Source: Catellicoccus marimammalium (GTDB lineage: Bacteria > Bacillota > Bacilli > Lactobacillales > Catellicoccaceae). Taken from it: a stretch of 64,000 bases of DNA. The position numbers and the translations under genes are program-made. This document shows, piece by piece, positions 18,821-27,544 of this stretch; the first letter of the stretch is position 1; every line of letters begins with the position of its first letter. The stretch lies in assembly GCF_965139335.1 (NCBI RefSeq), contig NZ_CBCSEL010000001.1; one strand, 5' to 3'. The notes beneath the pieces are model-generated. The model worked only from the letters and a program-made list of their open reading frames with translations. It ran no database searches and was not told where the DNA came from.

Positions 18821-19349
18821 ACTCCCCTTTTTTTCTTAAAATTGGTTGTCTTGTTTCTTTTGCTTTTTCTTCAAAGGCAAAGGCACGAACTTTCCCAGAA
18901 TGAATTCGCTTCTCTCCTTGATACATTACTTCTACTTCGACCCAATCATTTTTTTGTAAAGGTAATGTAGCAGCATCATAATAGAACGCATAATTTTTAC
19001 CATATTTTTTAAATTGAATAATCGCTACATTTGGATGCTTTAGATAATTTAGTAGATTATCCATATAAATATCGACACAAGCAGATAAAATGACATACAT
19101 CGGCTGACGATATTTCACTTTTGCTTCTTTCAATTGATCAAACACTTTATCTTCAAAGCGAACTCCAACCGTATGGAGTGGCTTATAGTCCTTATTCAAT
19201 ACTTCCTCACTAATACAGTTCGAAAATAAATAAATGGAACGTGTAATCATTTGGGCACGAGTTAATTTTAGATTTTTAGTACGACGCATCCATCCAATAT
19301 AACGATCAATTCTTTGTAATTTTTTGGCACTAATTTGAATGGTTTTCAT
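18819..19349 (-). CDS. Unknown cytoplasmic protein
   Basis: 176 residues from ATG 19349 (MKTIQISAKKLQ). This start is chosen because aaagggg lies just upstream; an in-frame start 18 bases earlier has no ribosome binding site. The product is basic, with no signal peptide or membrane helix. The N-terminal half (KKLQRIDRYIGWMRRTKNLKLTRAQMI) looks like a small DNA-binding fold of ribbon-helix-helix type, but that is only a resemblance. Function unknown. Confidence 0.6.
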   Translation of the reverse strand: MKTIQISAKKLQRIDRYIGWMRRTKNLKLTRAQMITRSIYLFSNCISEEVLNKDYKPLHTVGVRFEDKVFDQLKEAKVKYRQPMYVILSACVDIYMDNLLNYLKHPNVAIIQFKKYGKNYAFYYDAATLPLQKNDWVEVEVMYQGEKRIHSGKVRAFAFEEKAKETRQPILRKKGE

Positions 19350-19563
19350 AATTATCCCCTTTCTCACTTTAAAATTATTTTATGTTTATTTTATTTGTGA
19401 CGCAAACTTTTTACTAAAAAAGATAGGTTTTTATTAAATTTGTTTATAATTTTGATAAAGAGAGAAAGATCAAACATGATATGATAGACATAACAAGCGG
19501 TATAGAATGGAAAGAACGGAATTTGATTCTATATGAAAGCTATTGAATTTTAGGAGGAAGAAA

Positions 19564-20514
19564 ATGTCAGAACAAGCATATCTTGACTTAGTAGAAAACA
19601 TTTTAACAAAAGGAGAAACTCGTACAGATCGTACAGGTACAGGAACAAAAAGTATTTTTGGTTATCAAATGCGTTTTTCTTTAAAGGAAGGATTTCCCTT
19701 ATTAACGACAAAGAAAGTTCCCTTCTCTTTAATCAAAAGTGAATTACTTTGGTTTTTACGTGGAGATACCAATATTCGCTATTTATTAGAACATAATAAT
19801 CATATTTGGGATGAATGGGCCTTTCAACGTTTTGTAGAAAGTGAAGACTACCAAGGTCCAGATATGACTGACTTTGGTCGCCGTGCTCAACAAGATGAAA
19901 CTTTCAATTGTTTGTATCAACAAGAAAAAGAGCAATTTTGTCAAAGAATTTTGGCTGATGAAGACTTTGCTCAACGCTATGGAGAGTTAGGTCCCGTCTA
20001 TGGCAAGCAATGGTGTTCTTGGGAGAAGCGAGATGGATCAACGTTGAACCAATTAAAAAATGTCATTGACGAAATCAAACGAAATCCTGATTCCCGTCGT
20101 CTTATCGTATCGGCATGGAACCCAGAGGATGTAGATGCAATGGCGCTTCCTCCTTGTCATGTTCTTTTTCAATTTTACGTCCAAAATGGAAAATTGAGTT
20201 GTCAATTATATCAAAGAAGTGGCGATGTCTTTTTAGGAGTTCCTTTTAATATCGCAAGCTATGCATTATTAACTCATTTGATTGCTCATGAATGCCAATT
20301 AGAGGTTGGGGATTTTGTTCATACCCTTGGCGATGCACATATTTATTTAAATCATATCGAGCAAATGCAAGAACAACTGAAAAGAACTCCTTATCCTTTT
20401 CCTACATTAAAACTCAATCCAGATAAAGCATCCATTTTTGATTTTACAATAGATGATATCCAATTAGAAAATTATCAATCTCATCCTGCGATTAAAGGAA
20501 AAGTTGCGGTATAA
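19564..20514 (+). CDS. thyA: Thymidylate synthase
   Basis: 316 residues. Methylates dUMP to dTMP with methylene-tetrahydrofolate. The start MSEQAYLDL follows aggagg. Catalytic Cys is in LPPCHVLFQF, and RSGDVFLGVPFN and HIYLNH are canonical. It is about 50 residues longer than the E. coli enzyme, because of an insertion around residues 85-145 known from lactobacillar enzymes. The usual partner folA (dihydrofolate reductase) is not downstream; the next 300 bases look like an RNA gene. Confidence 0.97.
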   Translation: MSEQAYLDLVENILTKGETRTDRTGTGTKSIFGYQMRFSLKEGFPLLTTKKVPFSLIKSELLWFLRGDTNIRYLLEHNNHIWDEWAFQRFVESEDYQGPDMTDFGRRAQQDETFNCLYQQEKEQFCQRILADEDFAQRYGELGPVYGKQWCSWEKRDGSTLNQLKNVIDEIKRNPDSRRLIVSAWNPEDVDAMALPPCHVLFQFYVQNGKLSCQLYQRSGDVFLGVPFNIASYALLTHLIAHECQLEVGDFVHTLGDAHIYLNHIEQMQEQLKRTPYPFPTLKLNPDKASIFDFTIDDIQLENYQSHPAIKGKVAV

Positions 20515-20607
20515 AAAAAGATTATATTATGAGATATGATCTTTTTATTAACTTTTCAACAACTTATTTATAACTTACAAATTTCTTAATTTTCTATCCG
20601 TAAACCA

Positions 20608-20636
20608 TTGCTTTTTTAAAAAATAAAGCATATAAT
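20608..20636 (+). promoter_or_regulatory. Strong promoter downstream of thyA
   Basis: TTGCTT (20608-20613), a 17-bp spacer, then TATAAT (20631-20636). No ORF follows before the terminator at 20818. Confidence 0.65.
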
Positions 20637-20642
20637 AGGAAG

Positions 20643-20818
20643 CGTAGTAAATCCATTTTTTATATCAAAAGATTGAATCTTAGCTTGCGCCTAAAGTTTA
20701 GATTTGATCCTTTCCAACATCAGGCATAGCCTAAACCTTTTTAAACTTTTATAACCCGATACAAGTTGGAAGCCATTCTTTACAAAAAGAGAGCACAAAT
20801 CATTGTGCTCTCTTTTTT
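20643..20818 (+). ncRNA. Candidate stand-alone small RNA, about 175 nt
   Basis: A good promoter and an intrinsic terminator bracket a stretch with no ORF. Within it gattgaatct can pair with agatttgatc over ten pairs, two of them G.U. CCAAC near 20721 can pair with GTTGG near 20765-20769. Size and promoter strength would suit a 6S-like RNA, but I cannot confirm 6S features, so no family is claimed. Confidence 0.45.
20785..20818. terminator. Bidirectional terminator between the RNA candidate and the adhesin
   Basis: agagagcacaa-atca-ttgtgctctct flanked by an A run and T6. Confidence 0.92.
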
Positions 20819-20821
20819 ATT

Positions 20822-23524
20822 CTAGTTATAACGTTTACGTAGCCATTGGAAGCCACATAGACTAATGATTAAAAGACCAAATCCAATCACTAATTCAATT
20901 GAAGATTGATGAGTACCAGTTTGAGGTAAATCACTTTGATCATCTTCTTTAGATGATTGAGAAGGTGCTCCAGAAGAAGGATGATAATCATCGATTGTTT
21001 TTTCTATAATCACCGTTTCTTTTATCACTTTTGGTTTCTTATGACGTTCTTCTTTTGTTTCTTTATCTACCATAACAATGGTATTTGTCGTTTGTCCAAC
21101 AACTTTTCCATCTTTTACTTCAAATGGAATGCTTTCTGCTATTTCATATCCTTTTGGTGCTCGTGTTTCTTTCAATGTATATTTGCCATCGGAAAGTTCT
21201 ACTTTGTGACTTGTCGTATCACTAATCCAAGCGTCAATTGTTTTTCCATTAGCGTCTAAGATTTCTAATTTTGCACCAACCACTTCTTTTCCTAATACAT
21301 CAATTTTTGCAACTTCAACTTTTGCTTTTTTCGATGTAGAAGGAGTTGGTTTTATTGGTACATTTGGTTTTTCTGATGTCTTTTTAGCATCAACCATAAT
21401 TACTTTATTATCAGCTAAAGAAGTCCAAGTAGTACCATTTTTAATTTCCACTTTTCCTTCTTCATTCACGCGGAACGTAATAGATTCTGCAAGTTTATAA
21501 CCTTTTGGCGCTTGTACTTCTTGCAAGGTATATTCTTGATTTGGTGTAGCTAAGAATTCATGATCTTTTCCTTCTTCAGAGATCCATGAATCAACTTCTT
21601 GTTCATTGGTTGTTAATGTTAATTCCGCACCAGCAATTTCTTTTCCGGCCACATCTTGTTTAGAAAGAATTACTTTTTGTTTTTGTGGTGTTGGTACTAC
21701 TTCTTTCAGTTTATCAATCATCACAATTCTATTTGTGGCACTACCAACGACCTTGCCATCTTTTACTTCAAATGAAATATCTTCGGCGATTTCATAACCA
21801 TTTGGCGCTTGGGTTTCTTTCAAAGTATATTTACCATCTGGTAATTGAACTTTATGGCTTGTTTTACCACTTGTCCAACTTTCTACAACATCATTGTTAG
21901 TATCAAGAATTTCTAATTTCGCACCAGAAACTTCTGCTCCTACTACATCTTGCTTAGAAATTTCAACTTCTGCTTTTGTTGGTGTTACTTCTTTGATTTT
22001 ATCCACCATGATGATTTTATTTTCNTNTTTNCCNACGACTTTNCCATCTTTNACTTCAAATGAAATATCTTNGGCGATTTCATAACCATTTGGTGCTTGT
22101 GTTTCTTTCAATGTATATTTGCCATCTGGTAATTGAACTTTATGGCTTGTTTTACCACTTGTCCAACTTTCTACAACATCATTGTTAGTATCAAGAATTT
22201 CTAATTTCGCACCAGAAACTTCTGCTCCTACTACATCTTGCTTAGAAATTTCAACTTCTGCTTTTGTTGGTGTTACTTCTTTGATTTTATCCACCATGAT
22301 GATTTTATTTTCGTTTTTACCAACGACTTTTCCATCTTTCACTTCAAATGAAATATCTTTGGCGATTTCATAACCATTTGGTGCTTGTGTTTCTTTCAAT
22401 GTATATTTGCCATCTGGTAATTGAACTTTATGGCTTGTTTTACCACTTGTCCAACTTTCTACAACATCATTGTTAGTATCAAGAATTTCTAATTTCGCAC
22501 CAGAAACTTCTGCTCCTACTACATCTTGTTTAGAAATTTCGATAGTCGTTTTTTGATTAACTTTCGAACCTGTTACAGGAATAGAAATAGGCACATTTTC
22601 ATAAGAAGTATTAACGACATTTTGATATGGAGTATTTGCACTTTCTGTATGTTCTAATGGTGCAAAGAAATTGTCGTCTTTAATTTTGAAAAAGTTTGCT
22701 TTAAAATTCACTTTTCCAGTAAAATCACCTGAAGATTGAACATAATAAGAAGTTCCAGGTATCAATGTTGTTGTTTTCTTTCCTTGTGTATCAAGAATAG
22801 AAAGATTTTGTGGTAAATCTTTGATTTGGACAGGCAATTGATAATTTTTATGTAACATAAATATTTGTGATTTATGAGAATTAGCATCAATCACCAATGG
22901 ATTCTTTTCAGAAATCACTTCATTTTTATGATCCACTAACATCGCGTATTTCGCTTTCGCTGTATCTTCATTTAAAGGATACTTTTTAGCAAAATCCACC
23001 ATTTCTTTAATATAATAATTCTGCACATGACCTCCACCCGGTTGTGCAATCGCCCAAACTGCTTGTTGCGTAGATTCCCACATATATTCATCTAAATTAT
23101 GAGTATTTATAAAACTCCCTAAGTGATGTTCCATGTCTGATTTCGCAATTGGCGTTAATTTTTCTGCCATCAAATTATTTGGATACCCCAATAATAAAAC
23201 AGTCATGATGGTATCTACTTTTTCTTCTGATTCTTTTTTATCAGCAGCTGTTTTCATACCATCGTAAAAATCAAATCGTTCATAACGAACTGATTTCTCT
23301 AGACCTGGTGGTTCCCATGTTGGATTATAGCAATATGCTGGAGCCTTATACCCATTTGGCCCCTTAACCTCTAGCCTTACTTGCGGCGAAAGATTTGTCA
23401 CCTCATATCCAGGTTCTCCTCCGCTTTTTGTTTCTGCATTTGCTACCCCAACAAATGAAGAACAAAATGAACTTGCGACTAATGCAAGAGTCGCAAAAAC
23501 ATTTGCTTTCTTTTTAAACTGCAT
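20822..23524 (-). CDS. Thioester-domain adhesin with SpaA-type repeats and LPQTG anchor
   Basis: 900 residues from ATG 23524 (MQFKKKANVF), which follows aggggtgatc; an upstream in-frame start has no such site. Signal peptide at about 1-31. A thioester domain follows, with the reactive Cys in YCYNP (about residue 66) and the partner motif TQQAVWA (about 145). Then come five to six prealbumin-like SpaA/Cna-B units ending in LKETQAPNGYEIA, three of them near-identical. A proline-rich stretch leads to LPQTG, a membrane helix and KRYN. Thioester adhesins can bind host proteins covalently. Seven N bases near 22025-22072 sit in the repeats, so unit number is uncertain. Confidence 0.88.
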   Translation of the reverse strand: MQFKKKANVFATLALVASSFCSSFVGVANAETKSGGEPGYEVTNLSPQVRLEVKGPNGYKAPAYCYNPTWEPPGLEKSVRYERFDFYDGMKTAADKKESEEKVDTIMTVLLLGYPNNLMAEKLTPIAKSDMEHHLGSFINTHNLDEYMWESTQQAVWAIAQPGGGHVQNYYIKEMVDFAKKYPLNEDTAKAKYAMLVDHKNEVISEKNPLVIDANSHKSQIFMLHKNYQLPVQIKDLPQNLSILDTQGKKTTTLIPGTSYYVQSSGDFTGKVNFKANFFKIKDDNFFAPLEHTESANTPYQNVVNTSYENVPISIPVTGSKVNQKTTIEISKQDVVGAEVSGAKLEILDTNNDVVESWTSGKTSHKVQLPDGKYTLKETQAPNGYEIAKDISFEVKDGKVVGKNENKIIMVDKIKEVTPTKAEVEISKQDVVGAEVSGAKLEILDTNNDVVESWTSGKTSHKVQLPDGKYTLKETQAPNGYEIAXDISFEXKDXKVXXKXENKIIMVDKIKEVTPTKAEVEISKQDVVGAEVSGAKLEILDTNNDVVESWTSGKTSHKVQLPDGKYTLKETQAPNGYEIAEDISFEVKDGKVVGSATNRIVMIDKLKEVVPTPQKQKVILSKQDVAGKEIAGAELTLTTNEQEVDSWISEEGKDHEFLATPNQEYTLQEVQAPKGYKLAESITFRVNEEGKVEIKNGTTWTSLADNKVIMVDAKKTSEKPNVPIKPTPSTSKKAKVEVAKIDVLGKEVVGAKLEILDANGKTIDAWISDTTSHKVELSDGKYTLKETRAPKGYEIAESIPFEVKDGKVVGQTTNTIVMVDKETKEERHKKPKVIKETVIIEKTIDDYHPSSGAPSQSSKEDDQSDLPQTGTHQSSIELVIGFGLLIISLCGFQWLRKRYN
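21664..22527 (-). repeat. Tandem 288-bp repeats in the thioester adhesin
   Basis: Period of 288 bp (96 codons). The units at 21952-22239 and 22240-22527 are nearly identical, and the unit at 21664-21951 is a more diverged copy. Seven ambiguous bases lie in the 21952-22239 unit. Repeat number may vary by recombination, and the assembly may be collapsed here. Confidence 0.9.
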
Positions 23525-23730
23525 TTGATCACCCCTATATTTAATTTTCAATTTTCTCGATACCAACAAGTAATTTTAGACCTTTTTTGCTATAATGAAT
23601 ACGTTTTTTTGTTTTTTTTTATGTTCATCCATTCATTTTTTGCAAAAAAGTAGTAAAATCTCAAAAAATAAATTCATTATTGTTTACCAAAAAATAATTT
23701 CTTCGTATAGTTAGATTCTAAATAAACAAC

Positions 23731-23762
23731 AAAAAAAGACTGAGAGTAAATCCTCTCAGTCT
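23731..23762 (-). terminator. pepV terminator
   Basis: gactgagag / ctctcagtc stem with an A7 run on the plus strand, which is T7 in the minus transcript. Confidence 0.88.
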
Positions 23763-23774
23763 CTCTTGTTTATT

Positions 23775-25130
23775 CTATTCTTTAAATGCTAAGCGATAGA
23801 ATGCTTCTGCATAAATATCCATTGCTTGACGCATTTCTTTTAGGTCTAAAGTTTCATTGGCTTGGTGTTCTGTATTGTCACTATATGGGAAGAATGGTCC
23901 AAAGGCAACACAGTTATTCATTGTTCTAGCAAAAGTAGCTCCACCAGAAACAAGAGGTTCTTCCATATCTCCTGTGTAGTCACGGTAAACTTCTAATAAG
24001 TTTTTCACCAAAGTACTATCTTGTGGTACATATAATGATGCTACATAGTCTACTTCTGAATATTCTAAGCCGTTTGCTTCTAATTTTTCACTTAAACGAT
24101 GAACTAATTCATCTTTATCTACAGTTACTGGGATACGCAAATCGATTCCAACTTTTGAACCGTTAGCATCACATTGAATTGTAGCGATATTGAAAGTTAG
24201 TTTACCAGAAACTTCATCTTCCACATCTCCTACTAAAGTTACTCCATTCGCATCCGCTTTTACAGTTTTACCTAATAATTGAATCATAGGATCATCGTAA
24301 ATTGTAGCTAATGCTTCTGCTAAACGAGTAATTGCATTGATTCCTTCTGGAGCATCTTTTGAGTGAACTGCTTTTCCATAAACTTCAATTGTAGAATCAT
24401 CTACTTGTTTATAATCATAACCTAATTTTTCTAAAGCTTGAGCCACTTCTTTAGCTTTTGGTCCAATATATTGCGCTTTATTTGGTACTACGTTTAATGC
24501 ACTACCACCAGTTACTGTGTAATCTGTTACTTTTGGTCCAACCATTTCAGCTTGTAATAAACCTTTTTCCGCATAAATTAATGGGAAATCAGCATCTGGG
24601 GCAAATCCCATATCTGCTTGTGGTTGTTCTGCATTGTAATGATCCATACAACGCCATAATGTTTCTTCATCTGTACCAAAGATGAAACGAATTTTTTTAT
24701 TTGGTACTAATCCTGTACCTTCTGTTACTGCTTTCAAAGCATATAAAGCCATCATTGTAGGACCTTTATCGTCTTGAACTCCACGTCCTACTAAAGCTAA
24801 ATTACCATCAATTAAAGTAGCTTTAAATGGATCTGTATTCCAATCTGCTAAATCACCAGCAGGAACAACATCTAAGTGACATAGTACAGCTAATGTTTCT
24901 GTACCCTCACCAATTTCTGCATATCCATAATAGCCTTTTGGATCTTTGTAGGTACTAAAACCATTTTTTTCAAAAATGTCTAATGTTGTATCTAAACATT
25001 TAGCAATTCCTGGTCCAAAAGGAGCTCCTTCTTCTGCATGTTCTTCATCACAATAAGATGGACATGCCACCATTAATTGTAAATCTTTAATTGCTTGTTC
25101 TTGTAAGTCATCTGTCATGAATGATCTCAT
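23775..25130 (-). CDS. pepV: M20 family dipeptidase (PepV-like)
   Basis: 451 residues. Cytoplasmic zinc dipeptidase cleaving short peptides, part of peptide nutrition. Metal and catalytic motifs: CHLDVVPAGD, GRGVQDDKGP and GTDEET. The C-terminal metal His lies in SDNTEHQANE. ATG 25130 follows gaggga at 7 bases; MTDDLQ four codons later is an alternative. The length matches lactobacillar PepV (about 470). Confidence 0.9.
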   Translation of the reverse strand: MRSFMTDDLQEQAIKDLQLMVACPSYCDEEHAEEGAPFGPGIAKCLDTTLDIFEKNGFSTYKDPKGYYGYAEIGEGTETLAVLCHLDVVPAGDLADWNTDPFKATLIDGNLALVGRGVQDDKGPTMMALYALKAVTEGTGLVPNKKIRFIFGTDEETLWRCMDHYNAEQPQADMGFAPDADFPLIYAEKGLLQAEMVGPKVTDYTVTGGSALNVVPNKAQYIGPKAKEVAQALEKLGYDYKQVDDSTIEVYGKAVHSKDAPEGINAITRLAEALATIYDDPMIQLLGKTVKADANGVTLVGDVEDEVSGKLTFNIATIQCDANGSKVGIDLRIPVTVDKDELVHRLSEKLEANGLEYSEVDYVASLYVPQDSTLVKNLLEVYRDYTGDMEEPLVSGGATFARTMNNCVAFGPFFPYSDNTEHQANETLDLKEMRQAMDIYAEAFYRLAFKE

Positions 25131-25201
25131 GATAATCCCTCATTTCATTTTATCTATCACACCTTTATGATAAATTTTTTTGTTATGAATTGCAAGCGTT
25201 A

Positions 25202-26176
25202 TCACTTTTTACTCTTTTCTTTCACTGGCAAGTATTGATCTAAAAATTGGAAAACCACTTTTTCATAACGTTTTGGATTGGATTGATAACTTTTCGCATG
25301 TCCTGCTCCTGGGAAAATCACTTTTTCTTTTGGACCTTTCGATGCTTCATATACTTCTTCTACCATTTCTGTTGGTACAAAATCATCTTTTGAACCATGA
25401 ATGAAGAGCATCGGTAAATGATTTTTCTTCAATTGTTCTACAGCGCTACTCTCATAGAAATTATATCCTACTCGATGTTCTGTATACGCAGAGGCTAAAG
25501 GAATAATAGGGAAAGAAGGTAAGTGGAACATTTCTTTTAATTGATATTCCATTTCTTCTTTTGTACTGGAGTATCCGCAATCTTCGATGATACATTTTAC
25601 TTGTTTTGGTAGTTTTTCACCACTAACCATCATCACTTCAGCACCACCCATACTGATTCCCCATAATCCAATATCTACTTTATCATCGTAATAAGCAATC
25701 ATTTGCTTAATCCAATGTAAAAGATCAATTCGATCAGGCCAACCAAAACCAATATATTTTCCTTCACTCATTCCATGAGCTCTAGCATCCGGTAAGAATA
25801 AATCATATCCTTTACCATAAAAAAGTTTGGCGTATTGTTCTAATAATTTCCCATTCGAAGTATATCCATGGACTAAAATCATTAATTTACGGTTCCCCTG
25901 AACTTTTTGTTCATTATTGCGTAAATAAACTCCTTTTAACGTCAATCCATCTTCTGTTTTTTGAGTCATGTATTTGGGCTTAGTATTTAAAAAAGTCCAT
26001 TTTTCATAAGGTTTTGCTGGTTCACTTGTTCCAGAAGCATCTCCACTACTCATAAAATCTTTTTCATCGCGCACAATTGCGTAATCAAAAAGATAACGAA
26101 TTCCTCCATAGCCACCAATGACAGTCAATCCCACAAGTACAGAAATGACCGCAATCCATTTATTCCTTTTTTTCAT
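25202..26176 (-). CDS. Membrane-anchored alpha/beta hydrolase
   Basis: 324 residues with an N-terminal membrane helix (about 8-30), then a serine hydrolase fold. Nucleophile in GISMGGAE, acid in HGSKDDFVP, His in GAGHAKS. It resembles the COG1073-type YqkD group. Substrate unknown. It sits 22 bases after cshB on the same strand, so it is probably co-transcribed. Confidence 0.8.
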   Translation of the reverse strand: MKKRNKWIAVISVLVGLTVIGGYGGIRYLFDYAIVRDEKDFMSSGDASGTSEPAKPYEKWTFLNTKPKYMTQKTEDGLTLKGVYLRNNEQKVQGNRKLMILVHGYTSNGKLLEQYAKLFYGKGYDLFLPDARAHGMSEGKYIGFGWPDRIDLLHWIKQMIAYYDDKVDIGLWGISMGGAEVMMVSGEKLPKQVKCIIEDCGYSSTKEEMEYQLKEMFHLPSFPIIPLASAYTEHRVGYNFYESSAVEQLKKNHLPMLFIHGSKDDFVPTEMVEEVYEASKGPKEKVIFPGAGHAKSYQSNPKRYEKVVFQFLDQYLPVKEKSKK

Positions 26177-26198
26177 TATTCCTTCACATACTTTCCTT

Positions 26199-27542
26199 TT
26201 AATACTCTTCTTTTCTTTCTTTACGACGACGACGATTTTGTTGTTTCATCTCTTGACGACGACGACGACGACGATCTTCTTCAATCGTACGGTTAATTTT
26301 TTTCTTATAACCTGGTTTTACTTTTTTCTTTTTCTTTTTCACCATCCCAATCATAGATGGATCTAATTTTTGTTGGGTTTTTGTACGTTGTTCACGACGA
26401 CGACGGTCAAAAGTATCAACCAATTCTCCATTTTTTAGAGCTTTTGGTACAAAGTTGACACCCATTTCTTCTAATTCTAAAATCGCTTGGTCATCTCCTG
26501 GACCATATAAAGTAATGGCAGTTCCTTCTAAACCATTACGTCCTGTACGACCCACACGGTGAATATAAAACTCTAAGTCTTTTGGTAGTTCATCATTGAT
26601 AACTAAAGAAACTCCTTCAATATCAATTCCACGAGCAGCTAAATCGGTCGCAACGACATATTGATATTCTAAATTTTGAATTTGTTTCATCACACGTTTA
26701 CGTTCACGCGGAGGCACATCTCCATGAATTTTTGCGACTTTCAATCCGCGTTCACGTAAAGCAGAAGTAATTTCATCTACACGTTCTTTTGTATTTGCAA
26801 ATACTAATGCCAAATAAGGATTTCCCATGGTTAATAATTGATAAATAATACCAATACGATCTTGACCTTTGGTAGATAATAAGCAATTTTCAATTGTTGT
26901 AGCGATTTTTTCTTTTGGCTTAATTTCACCCATTACTGGATTTTCCATATATTTTTTCAAGAACGGTTTTAATTTTTCTGGAATGGTCGCAGAAAAGACT
27001 AGCATTTGTTCTAAATAAGGTAAGCGTCCTGCAATTTGATCGACTTCTCCTAAAAATCCAAGGTCTAAAGTCATATCTGCTTCATCGACTACAAAAGCAA
27101 AAGCAGTGTGAACTTTCAATGCTTGTTCTTTAATTAAATCTAAAATACGTCCTGGAGTTCCAATCACAATTTGTGGTTGTCCCTGTTGTAATTTTTCGAT
27201 TTGACGTTTTTTATCGGTTCCTCCAATATAACAAGCAATTTTAATGCTTTCTCCAGAGAAAGAAGCAATCCATTGTGCTTCTTTATAAATTTGTTGTGCT
27301 AATTCACGACTTGGTGCAGTGATAATAACCTGAACTTCTTCTTTTGTTTCATCTAGACGTTGGAATAGTGGAATCAAGAAAGTATGAGTTTTTCCTGTTC
27401 CGGTTTGTGATTGTCCAACGACACTTTTTCCTTTACGAATCATTGGAATAAAATATTGTTGCACCTCAGTCGGTTCTTTAAATCCTTTTTCTTCCAATGC
27501 TTTTTGAATATAGGGCTTTAATTGATATTCCTTAAAATTCAA
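26199..27542 (-). CDS. cshB: DEAD-box RNA helicase CshB-like
   Basis: 447 residues. ATP-dependent RNA helicase, probably acting in cold adaptation and RNA turnover. Q-motif FKEPTEVQQ, Walker A SQTGTGKT, DEAD in VVDEADMTL, SAT and HRVGRTGR are all present. The C-terminal tail is Arg/Lys-rich, with runs of RRRRR encoded by cgt/cgc repeats. It starts 2 bases after the alr stop, so the two are coupled. Confidence 0.92.
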   Translation of the reverse strand: MNFKEYQLKPYIQKALEEKGFKEPTEVQQYFIPMIRKGKSVVGQSQTGTGKTHTFLIPLFQRLDETKEEVQVIITAPSRELAQQIYKEAQWIASFSGESIKIACYIGGTDKKRQIEKLQQGQPQIVIGTPGRILDLIKEQALKVHTAFAFVVDEADMTLDLGFLGEVDQIAGRLPYLEQMLVFSATIPEKLKPFLKKYMENPVMGEIKPKEKIATTIENCLLSTKGQDRIGIIYQLLTMGNPYLALVFANTKERVDEITSALRERGLKVAKIHGDVPPRERKRVMKQIQNLEYQYVVATDLAARGIDIEGVSLVINDELPKDLEFYIHRVGRTGRNGLEGTAITLYGPGDDQAILELEEMGVNFVPKALKNGELVDTFDRRRREQRTKTQQKLDPSMIGMVKKKKKKVKPGYKKKINRTIEEDRRRRRRQEMKQQNRRRRKERKEEY

Positions 27543-27544
27543 AC

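Noticed and set aside
20643..20818. 4.5S SRP RNA or tmRNA for the RNA candidate
   Set aside because: Lacks the SRP domain IV GGAA/AGCAG core and any tRNA-like ends.
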